Shown here in pieces: positions 15,967 through 25,825 of a stretch of DNA of 59,013 bases; the first letter of the stretch is position 1; each line of letters begins with the position of its first letter. Below the pieces are notes generated by a model. The model worked only from the letters and a program-made list of their open reading frames with translations, searched no databases and had not been told where the DNA came from. The stretch is from contig NZ_KB893672.1 in the NCBI RefSeq assembly GCF_000374165.1, forward strand, positions 1-59,013, written 5' to 3'. Source of the DNA: Parafrankia elaeagni (GTDB lineage: Bacteria > Actinomycetota > Actinomycetes > Frankiales > Frankiaceae). Position numbers and translations under genes: made by a program.

Positions 15967-17463
15967 ATGGTTGATGTACTACCGACACCCGCGGCGCCGG
16001 GACTCGCCGGCTCGGCGGACCCGGCCGGACCCGCCTCCGCGACTCCCCGGAAGCCGCCCACCCCCCACCGGCCGGCCGGTGGGGCCCTGCTGGCGGTCGT
16101 GCTCCTCGGCCAGTTCATGGCGATTCTGGACGTCAGCATCGTGAACGTGGCGCTGCCGACCCTGCGCTCGGACCTGGACGTCTCCGGGGCCGGCCTGCAG
16201 CTGGTGGTCGCGGGTTACACCCTCGCCTATTCGGTCCTGCTGATCACCGGGGCGCGCCTCGGTGCTGTGCTGAGCCACCGGCGGGCGTTCCTGCTGGGCC
16301 TGGCCGGTTTCACCCTCGCCTCGCTGGCCTGCGGCCTCGCGGTCGGGCCGACCACCCTGATTGTCTTCCGGTTCCTCCAGGGTGCCTTCGCCGCGCTGAT
16401 GACCCCCCAGGTCATGAGCGTGATCCAGCGGAACTTCGCCGGGGCGGCGCGGCTGCGCGCGCTCGGCTACTTCTCCGCGGTGATCGCCGGTGGAGTGGTC
16501 GTCGGCCAGGTCGCCGGTGGGCTGCTGGTCAGCGCCGACCTGTTCGGCGCCGGCTGGCGGACGGTCTTCCTGGTGAACGTCCCGATCGGCGCGGTGCTGC
16601 TGGCCGTCGGCGCCCGGGTGATGCCGGCTGACGAGGCGCGGCGCGGGGTGGATCTCGACCTGCCGGGGCTGGTCCTGCTCGCCGCGTCCGTCCTGCTGGT
16701 CGTGATGCCGCTGGTCCTGGGGCACGAGCTGGGCTGGCCGGCCTGGACGTGGGCGTCTCTCGCCGCCGGGGTCGCGGTGTTCGGGCTCTTCGTGTACGTG
16801 GAGGGGCGGGTGGCCGCGCGGGGCCGGCGCCCGCTGATCTCGGGACGGGTGCTGGCTGCTCCCGGGCTGCGCCCGGCCGCTGCGATCCTCCTGCTGGCCC
16901 CGGCGACCTGGGCCGGGTTCCTGTTCACCACCACGCTGCACCTGCAGGGCGACCTCGGGCTGAGCCCGCTGATGTCGGGCCTGGCGTTCGTGCCCTGTGT
17001 CGTGGCCTTCGCGTTCGTCGGCCTGAACTGGCAACGGGTTCCGTCCCGCTGGCAGGTCTGCCTGATCCCCGCCGGCTTCACCCTCGCGGCGGTGTCCTAT
17101 CTCTTCATCGGCCCGCTGGCCGGTGGGGGAGTGCGGTACGAGGCGCTGACGGCGCTGATCGGCCTCGGGCTGGGCGTGATGTCGATCATCATGTCGGTGA
17201 CGCTGGAGCACGTGCCCGTCGAGGACGCGGCCGACGCCAGTGGGCTGCTGCTCACCCTGATGCAGCTCGGCCAGGTCATCGGCGTGGCGGTGGTGGGGAC
17301 GGTGTTCCTCACGGCAGCCGGCGACGGCGGCTCGACCCGCCACGCGGAGTACGCGACGGGCCGGGCGCTGGCCGCCGTCGCGCTGGCCGCGGCGGTCGGC
17401 GCGCTGGTGCTGGCGCGCCGCCGCTGGGCGGGCCGGCCGGTCGCGGCGCCTACCGCCGGGTGA
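15967..17463 (+). CDS. MFS drug exporter, DHA2 (EmrB/QacA) type
   Basis: This 498-residue membrane protein begins its first helix at LLAVVLLGQFMAILDVSIVN and carries the DHA2 motif (LDVSIVNVALPTL) and many hydrophobic segments, consistent with 14 helices. The motif A region after helix 2 (GARLGAVLSHRRAFLLG) is present. Such pumps expel drugs or the cell's own products using the proton gradient. ATG at 15967 is chosen with GGAAG upstream; the frame runs open to 15901. Its 3' end overlaps the convergent methyltransferase gene by 14 bases. Confidence 0.9.
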   Translation: MVDVLPTPAAPGLAGSADPAGPASATPRKPPTPHRPAGGALLAVVLLGQFMAILDVSIVNVALPTLRSDLDVSGAGLQLVVAGYTLAYSVLLITGARLGAVLSHRRAFLLGLAGFTLASLACGLAVGPTTLIVFRFLQGAFAALMTPQVMSVIQRNFAGAARLRALGYFSAVIAGGVVVGQVAGGLLVSADLFGAGWRTVFLVNVPIGAVLLAVGARVMPADEARRGVDLDLPGLVLLAASVLLVVMPLVLGHELGWPAWTWASLAAGVAVFGLFVYVEGRVAARGRRPLISGRVLAAPGLRPAAAILLLAPATWAGFLFTTTLHLQGDLGLSPLMSGLAFVPCVVAFAFVGLNWQRVPSRWQVCLIPAGFTLAAVSYLFIGPLAGGGVRYEALTALIGLGLGVMSIIMSVTLEHVPVEDAADASGLLLTLMQLGQVIGVAVVGTVFLTAAGDGGSTRHAEYATGRALAAVALAAAVGALVLARRRWAGRPVAAPTAG

Positions 17464-18331
17464 GCGAGGCCAGCCAGGCGGGGATGCCGGCGGGGTCGAT
17501 GGTGACGGCCAGGGTGGCCGGCTCGATCGCATCGACCTGCCAGCCGTCCGCGAAGCTGCTCCTGATCTCTGCCTGGCTGATCCGTCGCGGGCCGAGATCA
17601 CCCGGGACGCTGTCGCTGAAGCAGAGCATGAAGTAGCGGCCGCCGGCGGGGATCACCGCTTCCAGGGCCAGCACCAGCGCGGCCCGGTCCTCGTCGGTCA
17701 GGACGTGGAAGAGGCCGCAGTCGAGCACGGTGTCGAAGTTCTCGCCCAGGGCCGGTAGGTCCAGCACGTCCCAGACGAGGAACCGGGCTGTGAGCCCGCG
17801 CTCCGCGGCCTTGGCCTGGGCGCGCCCGATGGCCACGGCCGAGGTGTCGACACCGGCGGCGTCCAGGCCGCGGCCGGCGGCCAGCAGGGCGTGCTCGCCG
17901 GTGCCGCAGCCGAGGTCCAGGACCCGCCCGCGCAGCATGCCGGCGTCCGCCAGTGCCAGGAACGCCGGCTGTGGACGTCCGATGTCCCAGGGCGGTGTGA
18001 CCTGGTAGAACTCCTCGAACTCGGCCGGGCTCCGCGGTCCGTGGGCCAGTCGGGGCCCGGCGGTGTGCAGCCGGCGTTCCGCTGCCGTCATGATCTCCGC
18101 AGCGCGCCAGCCGTCCGCCACCCGTCGTTTCTCGGCGACCGACATCCGGTCGGGCTTCGGGCGTGTGTCGGAGGTCAGCCGGGTGTCCGATGCCGATCGC
18201 TTGTCCGACACAGGCTGCCTTCCAGGTGCCGGCTGCCGTCCGGGCGCCGGCCGTCCAGGCGCCGGGCGATGGCTGGGCGCCGGCGGTCTGTTCGATGTCA
18301 GCGGTACGTCCGGACGTTCGGGAACGGTCAT
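17450..18331 (-). CDS. Class I SAM-dependent methyltransferase with low-complexity N-terminus
   Basis: This is a 293-residue protein. Motif I reads VLDLGCGTGEHALLAAGRG near residue 140, followed by VDTSAVAIGRAQAKA and a motif IV region DTVLDCGLFHVL. The PPWDIGRPQPAF segment before motif I is typical of thiopurine/tellurite-type methyltransferases, so a small thiol, selenium or tellurium compound is a possible substrate (inference). The first 60 residues are repetitive (APGRPAPGRQP, then SDTRLTSDTRP). The start at 18331 is well supported by GGAGGAGGGCAACG, so this tail appears genuine. Confidence 0.85.
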   Translation of the reverse strand: MTVPERPDVPLTSNRPPAPSHRPAPGRPAPGRQPAPGRQPVSDKRSASDTRLTSDTRPKPDRMSVAEKRRVADGWRAAEIMTAAERRLHTAGPRLAHGPRSPAEFEEFYQVTPPWDIGRPQPAFLALADAGMLRGRVLDLGCGTGEHALLAAGRGLDAAGVDTSAVAIGRAQAKAAERGLTARFLVWDVLDLPALGENFDTVLDCGLFHVLTDEDRAALVLALEAVIPAGGRYFMLCFSDSVPGDLGPRRISQAEIRSSFADGWQVDAIEPATLAVTIDPAGIPAWLASLTRR

Positions 18332-18508
18332 CGTTGCCCTCCTCCGTGTGCCGCTCGGCGACTGCGGGGCAGTTCGCCGATGGTGAGGCTTCGATCACTC
18401 CAGGTGTCTGGCTTCTGGAGCCTACGCGGGGGCCGGGGCCGGACTCACCGGCGTGCCACATCCGGGCGGTAGACCACGTTTCGAGACCACGTTTCGCGGG
18501 TGTGGGGC

Positions 18509-21500
18509 TCACCCCGGTGCGTGCTGCTCGAGGACCACCTCCACCCGGTTGCGTCCACTGCGCTTCGCCCGGTAGAGCGCGACATCGGCGCACGTCATGA
18601 AGTCGGCGAGGGTGTCGTCGGGGCCGGGAACGATCGCCGTGACACCGATGCTCACCGTGACGACACCGCTGGCTGCGCGCGGGTGCGCCTCGCCCAGCTC
18701 CTCGACGATCGCGCGCAGGTGACGGGCGAGCCGCGCGGCGGCCGCCGCGTCGGTGCCCGGCAGGACCACGGTGAACTCCTCGCCGCCGAACCGCGCGGCG
18801 ACCATCCGGTCGGCCAGGTTCCGGCTGAGGGCTCCGGCGACCCGCTGGAGGCACCTGTCACCTTCGATGTGCCCGAAATAGTCGTTGTAAAGCTTGAAAT
18901 GGTCGATGTCGATCATCATGAGAGCGATCGGTGCCGGCTGCCGCCGCGCCTGGCGCCATTCGGCCTCGAGGATCTCGTCCAGGCGCCGCCGGTTCGCCAG
19001 CCCCGTGAGCGGGTCGGTCACGGAGAGCCGGCGCAGCTGCCGGTTCGCCGCCGCGAGCTGGCGGGTCCGCTCGGCGACCTTGCGTTCCAGCGAGGCGTAC
19101 ATCAGGGCGTTGTCGAGGGAGACCGCCAGCTGCCCGGCCACTGCCATGATCCCTTCGAGGCGGTCGGCCGAGAAGGCGTGGCGGATCATCCGGTTCTCCA
19201 GCATGAGCATGGCCCGGAGCCGCCCGCGGGTCGTGATCGGGATGGCGAGCAGCGAGCAGCGGTCCAGCCCGTGGAAGCACGGGTCGCGGCGGAACCGCTC
19301 GTCGGCGGCGGCGTTCGCGACGACGACCGGCTCCCGGGTGCGTTCGGCGTACCAGACGACCGACGGCGGCAGCAGGCGCCGGTGGCCCGCCTCCCGCAGC
19401 GGGATGCCGTCCCCGGCACCGGTCGACACCGTCCAGGTCTCGTGCTCCTCGTCGCGCAGCAGCAGGTGGACGTCGGTGGCCCCCGTCATCTCCGACAGGA
19501 TCGCCACCACCCGGGTCTGCAGCCCGACCACGCTCGTCTCGGAGCTCAGGGCCCGGGAGGCGGCCACGATTCCCCGCAGGTCGATCGCGCCCGAGGTGAG
19601 CACCGACCGGCGGGTGGGCCGGTCCGTGAGTCCCTGGACGAACGACTCCTCGACGCCGGGCGTCGACCGCAGTACGGGACTGCCCCAGTCGAGCAGGTTG
19701 ACCTTCGCCGTGGCACCCCAGGTCGCGTAGACCCGCCGGCTCGCGGTGAGGAGCAGGCGGCCGGCCTCCTCCATCCCGTGGGCCAGGTAGAAGCGGGCCG
19801 CCTCCTCCAGGATCAGCGCCAGGTGCCACGGCCGCTCCCGCGAGACGGCCTCCCGTTGGGCGATGTCGAACAGGTAGGCGGCCTGCTGGAAGTCGCCGAC
19901 CGCCCAGGCCCGCTCCGCCTGCGCCAGGCTCAGCAGGTGCAGGACGTTCTGCGGCGCGTCCGCGGTCCGCGCGGCCAGCCACGTGATCGTCTCGTCGAGC
20001 GCCGCCAGCTCGGCGCGGGACGGCTCCGTCTGCCCGGAACGGATCCGCCAGGCGGACGACAGCATCCGCAGCAGGACCGCCGTCAGTGTCGGGTAGGTCG
20101 CCTCCATCGGGGGCCACAGCGGTTCCAGCGCGGTGAGGTGCCTGCTCAGGTCGTCCGGCCGGTCGAAGACGGCGGCGGTGAACGCCCTGGTGAGGTGGAA
20201 GTGCGCCAGCGCGCTGGAGTTGCCCGCCAGCAGCGACAGATCGGCCGCCTCGTCGGCAGCGGTGTCCTCCGCCTCGCCGCGTAGCACCCCCAGCAGGTGG
20301 TGGTAGGTGAGCAGCAGCTCCTCCGCATGCTGGTTACCGGTGCGGACGGTCAGCTCCACGGCTGCCTCGGCCTCGGCGAGGACGATGTCCAGCGACGGCG
20401 CGGAGTCGAGCAGGTTGAACAGCACGACGTGATGGGCCCAGGAAGCCGACTGGTAGTCACCGACCTCCAGCAGGCCGGCCAGCGCGCGCCGCGCGCCGGC
20501 CAGGTTCTCCTCCAGCGGCTCGAACCAGTGGCCGGAGCTCACCGTGTAGACGAGCAGGGCCTGCCACACGGCCGGCTCGTAGCCCCGGGCGTGCCCGACG
20601 GCGAGCAGCCGCCGCACGAGCTGGTGGCCGGTCCGCCGGTCGCCGCGGCGGGCGGTCGTCACGAACGCCGCGTGGCTCGCCGGGCCGAGCAGGACCTCGG
20701 ACGGGCCGGACCAGGCCCAGATCTCCAGCGTCATCACCGTGAGCCAGGCGCTCATCATCTGGTCGTGCAGGAAGATGGCGGGCATCAGCCGGTAGATGAT
20801 CGTGGCGATGCTCAGCTGGCGCTGATCGGTCAGCTCGGGCCGGCGCACGTCGTCCGCGTCGCTGGTGTCGTTGATCCACTGGTCGAGGCGGTCCAGCCCG
20901 CGGTCGATCTCCGCGGCGAGGTCCCCGTGCTCGGGGACACGCAGGCCCAGCCGCTGGATCTGGTCGATGCCCAGCTGGATCGCCTCGGTGGCGCGTCCGC
21001 GGAAGGTGAGACTGCTGATCTGCGCCCCGGTGGCCGCGGTCCGCCGCACCGGGTCGGCGCACAACCGGGTGATGGTCCGGTAGGCGGCGTCCGCCTCGTC
21101 CAGCCGGCCCAGGTTGTGCAGGGCGGCGTGCCGCTCCGTGTGCACGGCGAGCAGCTCGTCGACGTCCGCCGGATCGACGAGCTCCGCCGCGGCGGTCAGG
21201 AGGCGCTCGACCTGCGCATGACTGCCGACGGCCCGGGCCTCGTCGGCGGCCCGCCGCAGCAGCGCGGCCACCCGCGGCCGCTCGTCGTCCGCCAGAGCGC
21301 CGACGCTGGCAATGTCCTCCGGGACGGCCTGCGAACCGCCCGAGGTGCTGATGTCGATGACCGCCAGGTACTGCTCGGCCGCGGCGGAGCAGTACTCCGG
21401 GTGGTCGGCCAGGGTGCGGGCCAGCCGCAGCCGCAGCCGTGCGGTCCGCCGCGGCCGCGCGGTGAGGGCCGCGAGAACGCTCTCCCGCGTGCGGTCGTGC

Positions 21501-23503
21501 ACGAAGCGCACCTCGTGCCGGCCGCCGGACGCGGACGCGATGACCAGCAGGCCCGCGTCGAGTGCCGGGGCCAGACGCCGCTCGACCTCGTCCGCGGGCA
21601 GCGCCATCGCCGCGGTCAGGAGGTCGAGATCCACCTGGCCGGCAAGGCAGGCGAGTGCCGCCAGCAGCTCCGCGGCCGGGCCGGGTAACGCCCTGACCGG
21701 AGCCGCCAGCATCGCGGGGAGCCCGTCGCGGTCGAGCCGGCGGCGCACCACCTGCCGGTCCCAGCGCCAGCCGTCCTGCGCCGGGCTCAGCAGCCCTTCG
21801 TACCGCAGCGTGTTGAGCAGCTCGACGGTGTCCATCGGGTTGCCCTGGGTGAACGGTGCGATGGTCCGCGCCAGGTCCGCGGCCGGCCCGCGGGCAAGGT
21901 GCAGGATGTCCGCCACCATCATCGCCTGCGCCGGAGGCGCGAGGTTCTCCAGCCGCAGGTGGCGTGGCGCCGCCGGATCGCGCAGCCAGCGGTCGAGCAC
22001 CTCGGCGAGGGGGGCTGCGGGGTCGAGCACGCCGTCCCGGAAGGCACTGACCAGCAGCAGCCCGTCGATCTCCGCCGCGCCGGTGAAGATCTGGTCGAGC
22101 GGTTCCAACGGAGCCCGGGTGGCCCACTGGATGTCGTCCACGAAACAGACCACGGGCCGCTTCGGTGAGGCGACCGCACGCAGGCTCTCGACCGCGGCCT
22201 GGGTGGCCCGGGCCCGGCCCGACATCAGATCACCCGGTTCCGGTGGCACGTCGAGTACCAGTGCCAGCTCGGGGACGGCGGCGGCGGCGAGGCCGGCGTT
22301 CGCACCCAGTACTCGGCGCAGCCGGTCACGCAGCTCGCCGAGGCGGTCCTCCGGCTCGGCGAGCAACAGCCGGCCCAGAGCTCGCAGTGCCTGGCGTAAA
22401 CCGTCATGCGCCTGGTCCCGGCGGTACTGGTCGAACTTCCCGGTCACGAACCAGCCGTCGCGGCCCGCTGTGATCAGCCGCAGCTCGTCCACCAGAGACG
22501 TCTTGCCGACTCCTGGCGGACCGCTGACCAGCACCCCGCGTGTGTGCCCTGTTGTGGCCTCAGTGAACGCGGTGCCCAGCGCGTCGATCTCCGGCTCACG
22601 GCCGAAGAGCAGGGTGGACACCAGCGGTCGGGTCCGCAGGTCGCCGTTGCCGGGCTGCTCCGGCGGGGTGCCGCTGCGCAGCAGCGCGAGGTCGTGCAGC
22701 AGGCCCCCGGCGCTCTGGTAACGATCGTCGGGCTCCTTCTCCAGCAGGTGCGCGATGATGGCCGACAGCTCCGGCGGCACCGCCGGATTACGCCGCGCCA
22801 CCGGCACCGGCACCCGGGCCAGATGATCGTGGATGACGCGCAGCGGCTCCTGGGCGCCGAACGGGGGCGCGCCCGTCGCCAGCTCGTAGAGGGTCGCGCC
22901 GACGGCGTACAGATCGGCCCGGTGGTCGGACGGGCGGCTGGTCCGGCCGGTCTGCTCCGGTGCCAGGTACGGCACCGTCCCGACGATCGCGTTGTGGTGG
23001 GTGAACTCGGGCCGGACCGACGAGTGCGTGGTCGCGAGCGCGAAGTCGATCAGGCACAGGCGGCTGCCGTCCGTGCTCACCACGATGTTGGACGGGCAGA
23101 TGTCCCGGTGGACCACGCCGCGGTCGTGCACACCCGCCACCGCCCGGGCCAGCGCCTCGGCGATCGTGACGAGCAGCTCCGGTGCGAGCGGAGTGGCCCG
23201 CCGGGAGAGCGCCGTGCCGCCGATGTCGACCAGCAGCATGGATGCCGGGAACGCCTCCGCCCCGGCGGCGAGCTGGACGGCCCCCTCGACGCCGACGAGG
23301 CGGCGCAGGATCTCCCGCTCGTGCCGCAGCCGCAGCTCCGCGCCCCGGCCCAGCGCCTCCTTCCTGATCACCGGCCCGCCTGGCCGCAGCACCCGGGTGA
23401 CCCGGGTGAGCTCGGTCTCGGCGAGCACCTCCGGAGGCGTATCCGGCAGCGGCGCTGCCGCCTCCGCCTCCGGTGCTGCCGGCGGATCACGGCCCGGAGT
23501 CAT
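18509..23503 (-). CDS. Giant signalling protein: Ser/Thr kinase - AAA ATPase - helical repeats - GAF - GGDEF
   Basis: This is a 1664-residue soluble protein. Residues 30-285 form a protein kinase domain with VIRKE lysine 48, catalytic loop HRDICPSN (132-139), DFA instead of DFG (153-155) and APE (181-183). An ORC/AAA-type ATPase starts at LLFGRE (300), with Walker A GPPGVGKTS (328-336) and a VVCFVDDIQWA Walker B. About 700 residues of helical, TPR-like repeats follow. A GAF domain covers about 1309-1470, then a short coiled coil (LERKVAERTRQL). The C-terminal diguanylate cyclase domain has an intact GGEEF (1573-1577) but no RxxD inhibitory site. It could couple phosphorylation to cyclic-di-GMP synthesis. 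DFA may weaken metal binding by the kinase. Neighbours give no clue to its input. Confidence 0.9.
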   Translation of the reverse strand: MTPGRDPPAAPEAEAAAPLPDTPPEVLAETELTRVTRVLRPGGPVIRKEALGRGAELRLRHEREILRRLVGVEGAVQLAAGAEAFPASMLLVDIGGTALSRRATPLAPELLVTIAEALARAVAGVHDRGVVHRDICPSNIVVSTDGSRLCLIDFALATTHSSVRPEFTHHNAIVGTVPYLAPEQTGRTSRPSDHRADLYAVGATLYELATGAPPFGAQEPLRVIHDHLARVPVPVARRNPAVPPELSAIIAHLLEKEPDDRYQSAGGLLHDLALLRSGTPPEQPGNGDLRTRPLVSTLLFGREPEIDALGTAFTEATTGHTRGVLVSGPPGVGKTSLVDELRLITAGRDGWFVTGKFDQYRRDQAHDGLRQALRALGRLLLAEPEDRLGELRDRLRRVLGANAGLAAAAVPELALVLDVPPEPGDLMSGRARATQAAVESLRAVASPKRPVVCFVDDIQWATRAPLEPLDQIFTGAAEIDGLLLVSAFRDGVLDPAAPLAEVLDRWLRDPAAPRHLRLENLAPPAQAMMVADILHLARGPAADLARTIAPFTQGNPMDTVELLNTLRYEGLLSPAQDGWRWDRQVVRRRLDRDGLPAMLAAPVRALPGPAAELLAALACLAGQVDLDLLTAAMALPADEVERRLAPALDAGLLVIASASGGRHEVRFVHDRTRESVLAALTARPRRTARLRLRLARTLADHPEYCSAAAEQYLAVIDISTSGGSQAVPEDIASVGALADDERPRVAALLRRAADEARAVGSHAQVERLLTAAAELVDPADVDELLAVHTERHAALHNLGRLDEADAAYRTITRLCADPVRRTAATGAQISSLTFRGRATEAIQLGIDQIQRLGLRVPEHGDLAAEIDRGLDRLDQWINDTSDADDVRRPELTDQRQLSIATIIYRLMPAIFLHDQMMSAWLTVMTLEIWAWSGPSEVLLGPASHAAFVTTARRGDRRTGHQLVRRLLAVGHARGYEPAVWQALLVYTVSSGHWFEPLEENLAGARRALAGLLEVGDYQSASWAHHVVLFNLLDSAPSLDIVLAEAEAAVELTVRTGNQHAEELLLTYHHLLGVLRGEAEDTAADEAADLSLLAGNSSALAHFHLTRAFTAAVFDRPDDLSRHLTALEPLWPPMEATYPTLTAVLLRMLSSAWRIRSGQTEPSRAELAALDETITWLAARTADAPQNVLHLLSLAQAERAWAVGDFQQAAYLFDIAQREAVSRERPWHLALILEEAARFYLAHGMEEAGRLLLTASRRVYATWGATAKVNLLDWGSPVLRSTPGVEESFVQGLTDRPTRRSVLTSGAIDLRGIVAASRALSSETSVVGLQTRVVAILSEMTGATDVHLLLRDEEHETWTVSTGAGDGIPLREAGHRRLLPPSVVWYAERTREPVVVANAAADERFRRDPCFHGLDRCSLLAIPITTRGRLRAMLMLENRMIRHAFSADRLEGIMAVAGQLAVSLDNALMYASLERKVAERTRQLAAANRQLRRLSVTDPLTGLANRRRLDEILEAEWRQARRQPAPIALMMIDIDHFKLYNDYFGHIEGDRCLQRVAGALSRNLADRMVAARFGGEEFTVVLPGTDAAAAARLARHLRAIVEELGEAHPRAASGVVTVSIGVTAIVPGPDDTLADFMTCADVALYRAKRSGRNRVEVVLEQHAPG

Positions 23504-23695
23504 CGGTCGGCCTGCTGTTCCACGCCGTCCGCGCGGAGTTCTGTCAGCCCCACACGGCCAGTCTGCCCCGATGGCGGGGTTGGCACCGTAATGATCAGAC
23601 CTCGCGCCCGCCCGCCGCCCGGAGCATGCGCATACGTCCCGACCTGCGCGAACGTGGGGATGGGCCGTTCGCTCGAAGCGTGAGACGCCGGGCTC

Positions 23696-23760
23696 GTCAG
23701 ACCGCGGGCGGGTCAGACCGCGGGCGCGTCAGGCGCCGGCCTCGTCAGGCGCCGGGCTGC
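23696..23760. repeat. Paired short direct repeats at the 3' end of the DUF4232 gene
   Basis: GTCAGACCGCGGGCG occurs twice (23696 and 23712), followed by GTCAGGCGCCGG twice. The second pair runs into the stop codon of the lipoprotein gene on the minus strand. Confidence 0.7.
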
Positions 23761-24437
23761 AGCGCCGAGATGTACGTCCCCGGGTGGGTGGCGCCGTCCT
23801 GGCGAAGCAGCGGCCCGCGGGTCCACGGCACCTGCAGGGACGTCCGCTCGTCGGGTGGGATGAGTACCAGGGTCGCCGGGGCGAAGACGACCGCGTCGCG
23901 CTGCGCGGGATCCAACGGCAGATAGCTCAGCGTCGCGTGCGCCGCCGCTCCGGGCGCCAGCACGATCCGGGTCGCGGCGACCTGTGTGGAGCGCACCAGA
24001 TCCCAGACCTCCCCGCCGGACGTCCGCAGCTGTGCGCCGGGGAAGCCGTAGAGGGTGCACTGCCGCGCCGAGCGGTTCGTGAAGATCACCCGCGCGTGCC
24101 GTTGCGCCGTGCCCGCCTCCGGCGTGTCCGGAACGGAGGCGGTCAGGTCCGCCGTCACGCACCGCGCCGGCGATCCGGACGGCCCACCGCTGCTCGGCCG
24201 GCTGCCGGTGGTGTTCGCGGAACCCGGCCCGGAACCCGGCCCGGCATCCGGCCCGTCGGCGCGGACGGTCGCCTTGCCGCGGGTCGTCGAGTTCCGGGTG
24301 GACGAGCTGTCGTTGCACGCGGTCAGGAGCACCAGCAGTGGCAGGAGCACCAGCAGCGGCGCCGGGAGCAGCCGCGGGCGACGGGGCAGTACCGCGCGGG
24401 CCCGTCGCCGCAGCGGTTGGTCGGTTGCCGGGCGCAT
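23745..24437 (-). CDS. DUF4232 lipoprotein
   Basis: This is a 230-residue secreted lipoprotein. An Arg-rich n-region, the hydrophobic LLVLLPLLVLLTAC with its lipobox and a Ser/Gly-rich linker of about 50 residues lead to a DUF4232 domain. That domain runs from a Cys in ARCVTADL to the strand pattern NRSARQCTLYGFPGAQL and ends in VPWTRGPLL. DUF4232 proteins are common in the actinomycete cell envelope and have no known function. ATG at 24437 is chosen with AAAGGAGACCCC upstream. No operon partner is obvious. Confidence 0.85.
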   Translation of the reverse strand: MRPATDQPLRRRARAVLPRRPRLLPAPLLVLLPLLVLLTACNDSSSTRNSTTRGKATVRADGPDAGPGSGPGSANTTGSRPSSGGPSGSPARCVTADLTASVPDTPEAGTAQRHARVIFTNRSARQCTLYGFPGAQLRTSGGEVWDLVRSTQVAATRIVLAPGAAAHATLSYLPLDPAQRDAVVFAPATLVLIPPDERTSLQVPWTRGPLLRQDGATHPGTYISALQPGA

Positions 24438-24574
24438 GGGGTCTCCTTTGCCTGCCGGTCGGTTCGTCCCGGTTCTGACTATCGCGCGGGATCCCTTCCC
24501 CCGGTGTTCGGAGAGAACGCCAGCGCCGGTCCGATATCTGACACGGGTATTGGCCACGGCGGCAATGAGCGGAA

Positions 24575-25825
24575 TCAGGCGTTCGCGGAGCGGGGCCGGG
24601 GGCCGGTGGAACGCATGTTCACCAGCCGTCCCAGCAGGTCGAACCAGAACGGTGCGCCCGCCGTCAGCGCGAAACAGGCGATCGCGATACCGGCGATCTT
24701 CAACAGCCATCCGCCGGCGGAGGTCGGAACCTCCCGCGGGTCGTCGCGCCCGTCATCCGCCTGGACCCAGCCGACCGGGATGGAAAGGCCGGAGGCGTCC
24801 CGCACCGCCTCGATGGTCCGCTCGGTCGCGGCGCCGACGCCCTGCTTCCCGGCTGGCGCCTCCGTGGAGCCACCGGCGGGCCCGGGCTCACCGGCTTCGG
24901 CGGCGGTCACCTCGGCTCTCTCGGTCACCTCGGCCACGGCGGCGGCCACCGCGGCCTCGCGCACGGTGCCGTCCTGCCACAGGGCCCGGGTGATGGAGAC
25001 CGCGTCCAGGTTGAACACGAGCGACAGCGCGATCGCGTAGCCGAGCAGGAAGGCGCTGATCCGCCGCTTGTACCAGCCGGAGAGGCGGTCCATCGCGTCG
25101 TCGTACCAGCGGGCCAGCTCGGCGACGATCTTCTCGCGGTCACCGCCCGCCTGGACTATCGCCGCGGTGAGAGCGGTCCGCGCGGGGGAGGGCGGCAATG
25201 CTGCCAGGCCCTCCTCCAGGGTGGTCACCGGGCCGGACCCGACGGCGGAGACGAGAGCGGCGGCCACCACCCGCCCTGTCGGGTGGTCCGCCGGCATCGC
25301 CTCGTAGAGCGCCTCGGCGGCACGTACGTCCAGGCCCCGCCGGGCCGTCTCGTAGGCGTGCCGGTAGGCCGCGCGGAGGTCGGCCGGGACGTCGTCGGGC
25401 AGCGTGTCCGGGCGCAGCTGGTGCAGCATCACCCGGGCGGGTGGGTCCACCCGGTCGAGCAGCGCCTGCGCGAACGTCGTGGACGGCAGGTAGGACGGCA
25501 GTCGTAGCCGGCGGGCGCGATGCATCGAGGCCAGCGCCCCGCCCATGGGCGGATCGCCGGCGACGGGCGCCGGAGTGCTCTGGCGGCCGGTGGTCCGCAT
25601 GACCCGCAGCGGGCCGTCGAGAAGCTCGGCGGTGACGTCCGGGTGGTCCGTGGCCTGCCCCGGGCGGGGGGAGCCCAGCAGCACGCGAAGCTCGGCTTCG
25701 AGGCGGTTGCCCCGGTAGTGGAACAGGGCCAGCACCGTCTCGTTGATGCGTGAAACGGCAAGGCTGAAAGCGGCGAAGATGAGCGCGAGTCCGACAAGGA
25801 CGTCAAGCGCGGAAGACTCCGGCAT
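24575..25825 (-). CDS. Membrane protein of unknown function
   Basis: This 416-residue protein has three likely membrane segments: near the N-terminus (LDVLVGLALIFAAFSLAV), in the middle (ISAFLLGYAIALSLVFNL) and near the C-terminus (LLKIAGIAIACFALTAGAPFWF). A large soluble region of about 190 residues lies between the first two. INETV after helix 1 and the LSGWYKRR segment before helix 2 are the best landmarks. It resembles membrane proteins annotated only as hypothetical in actinomycetes. ATG at 25825 is chosen because the protein then starts directly before helix 1; the upstream frame only translates short repeats. Confidence 0.75.
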   Translation of the reverse strand: MPESSALDVLVGLALIFAAFSLAVSRINETVLALFHYRGNRLEAELRVLLGSPRPGQATDHPDVTAELLDGPLRVMRTTGRQSTPAPVAGDPPMGGALASMHRARRLRLPSYLPSTTFAQALLDRVDPPARVMLHQLRPDTLPDDVPADLRAAYRHAYETARRGLDVRAAEALYEAMPADHPTGRVVAAALVSAVGSGPVTTLEEGLAALPPSPARTALTAAIVQAGGDREKIVAELARWYDDAMDRLSGWYKRRISAFLLGYAIALSLVFNLDAVSITRALWQDGTVREAAVAAAVAEVTERAEVTAAEAGEPGPAGGSTEAPAGKQGVGAATERTIEAVRDASGLSIPVGWVQADDGRDDPREVPTSAGGWLLKIAGIAIACFALTAGAPFWFDLLGRLVNMRSTGPRPRSANA

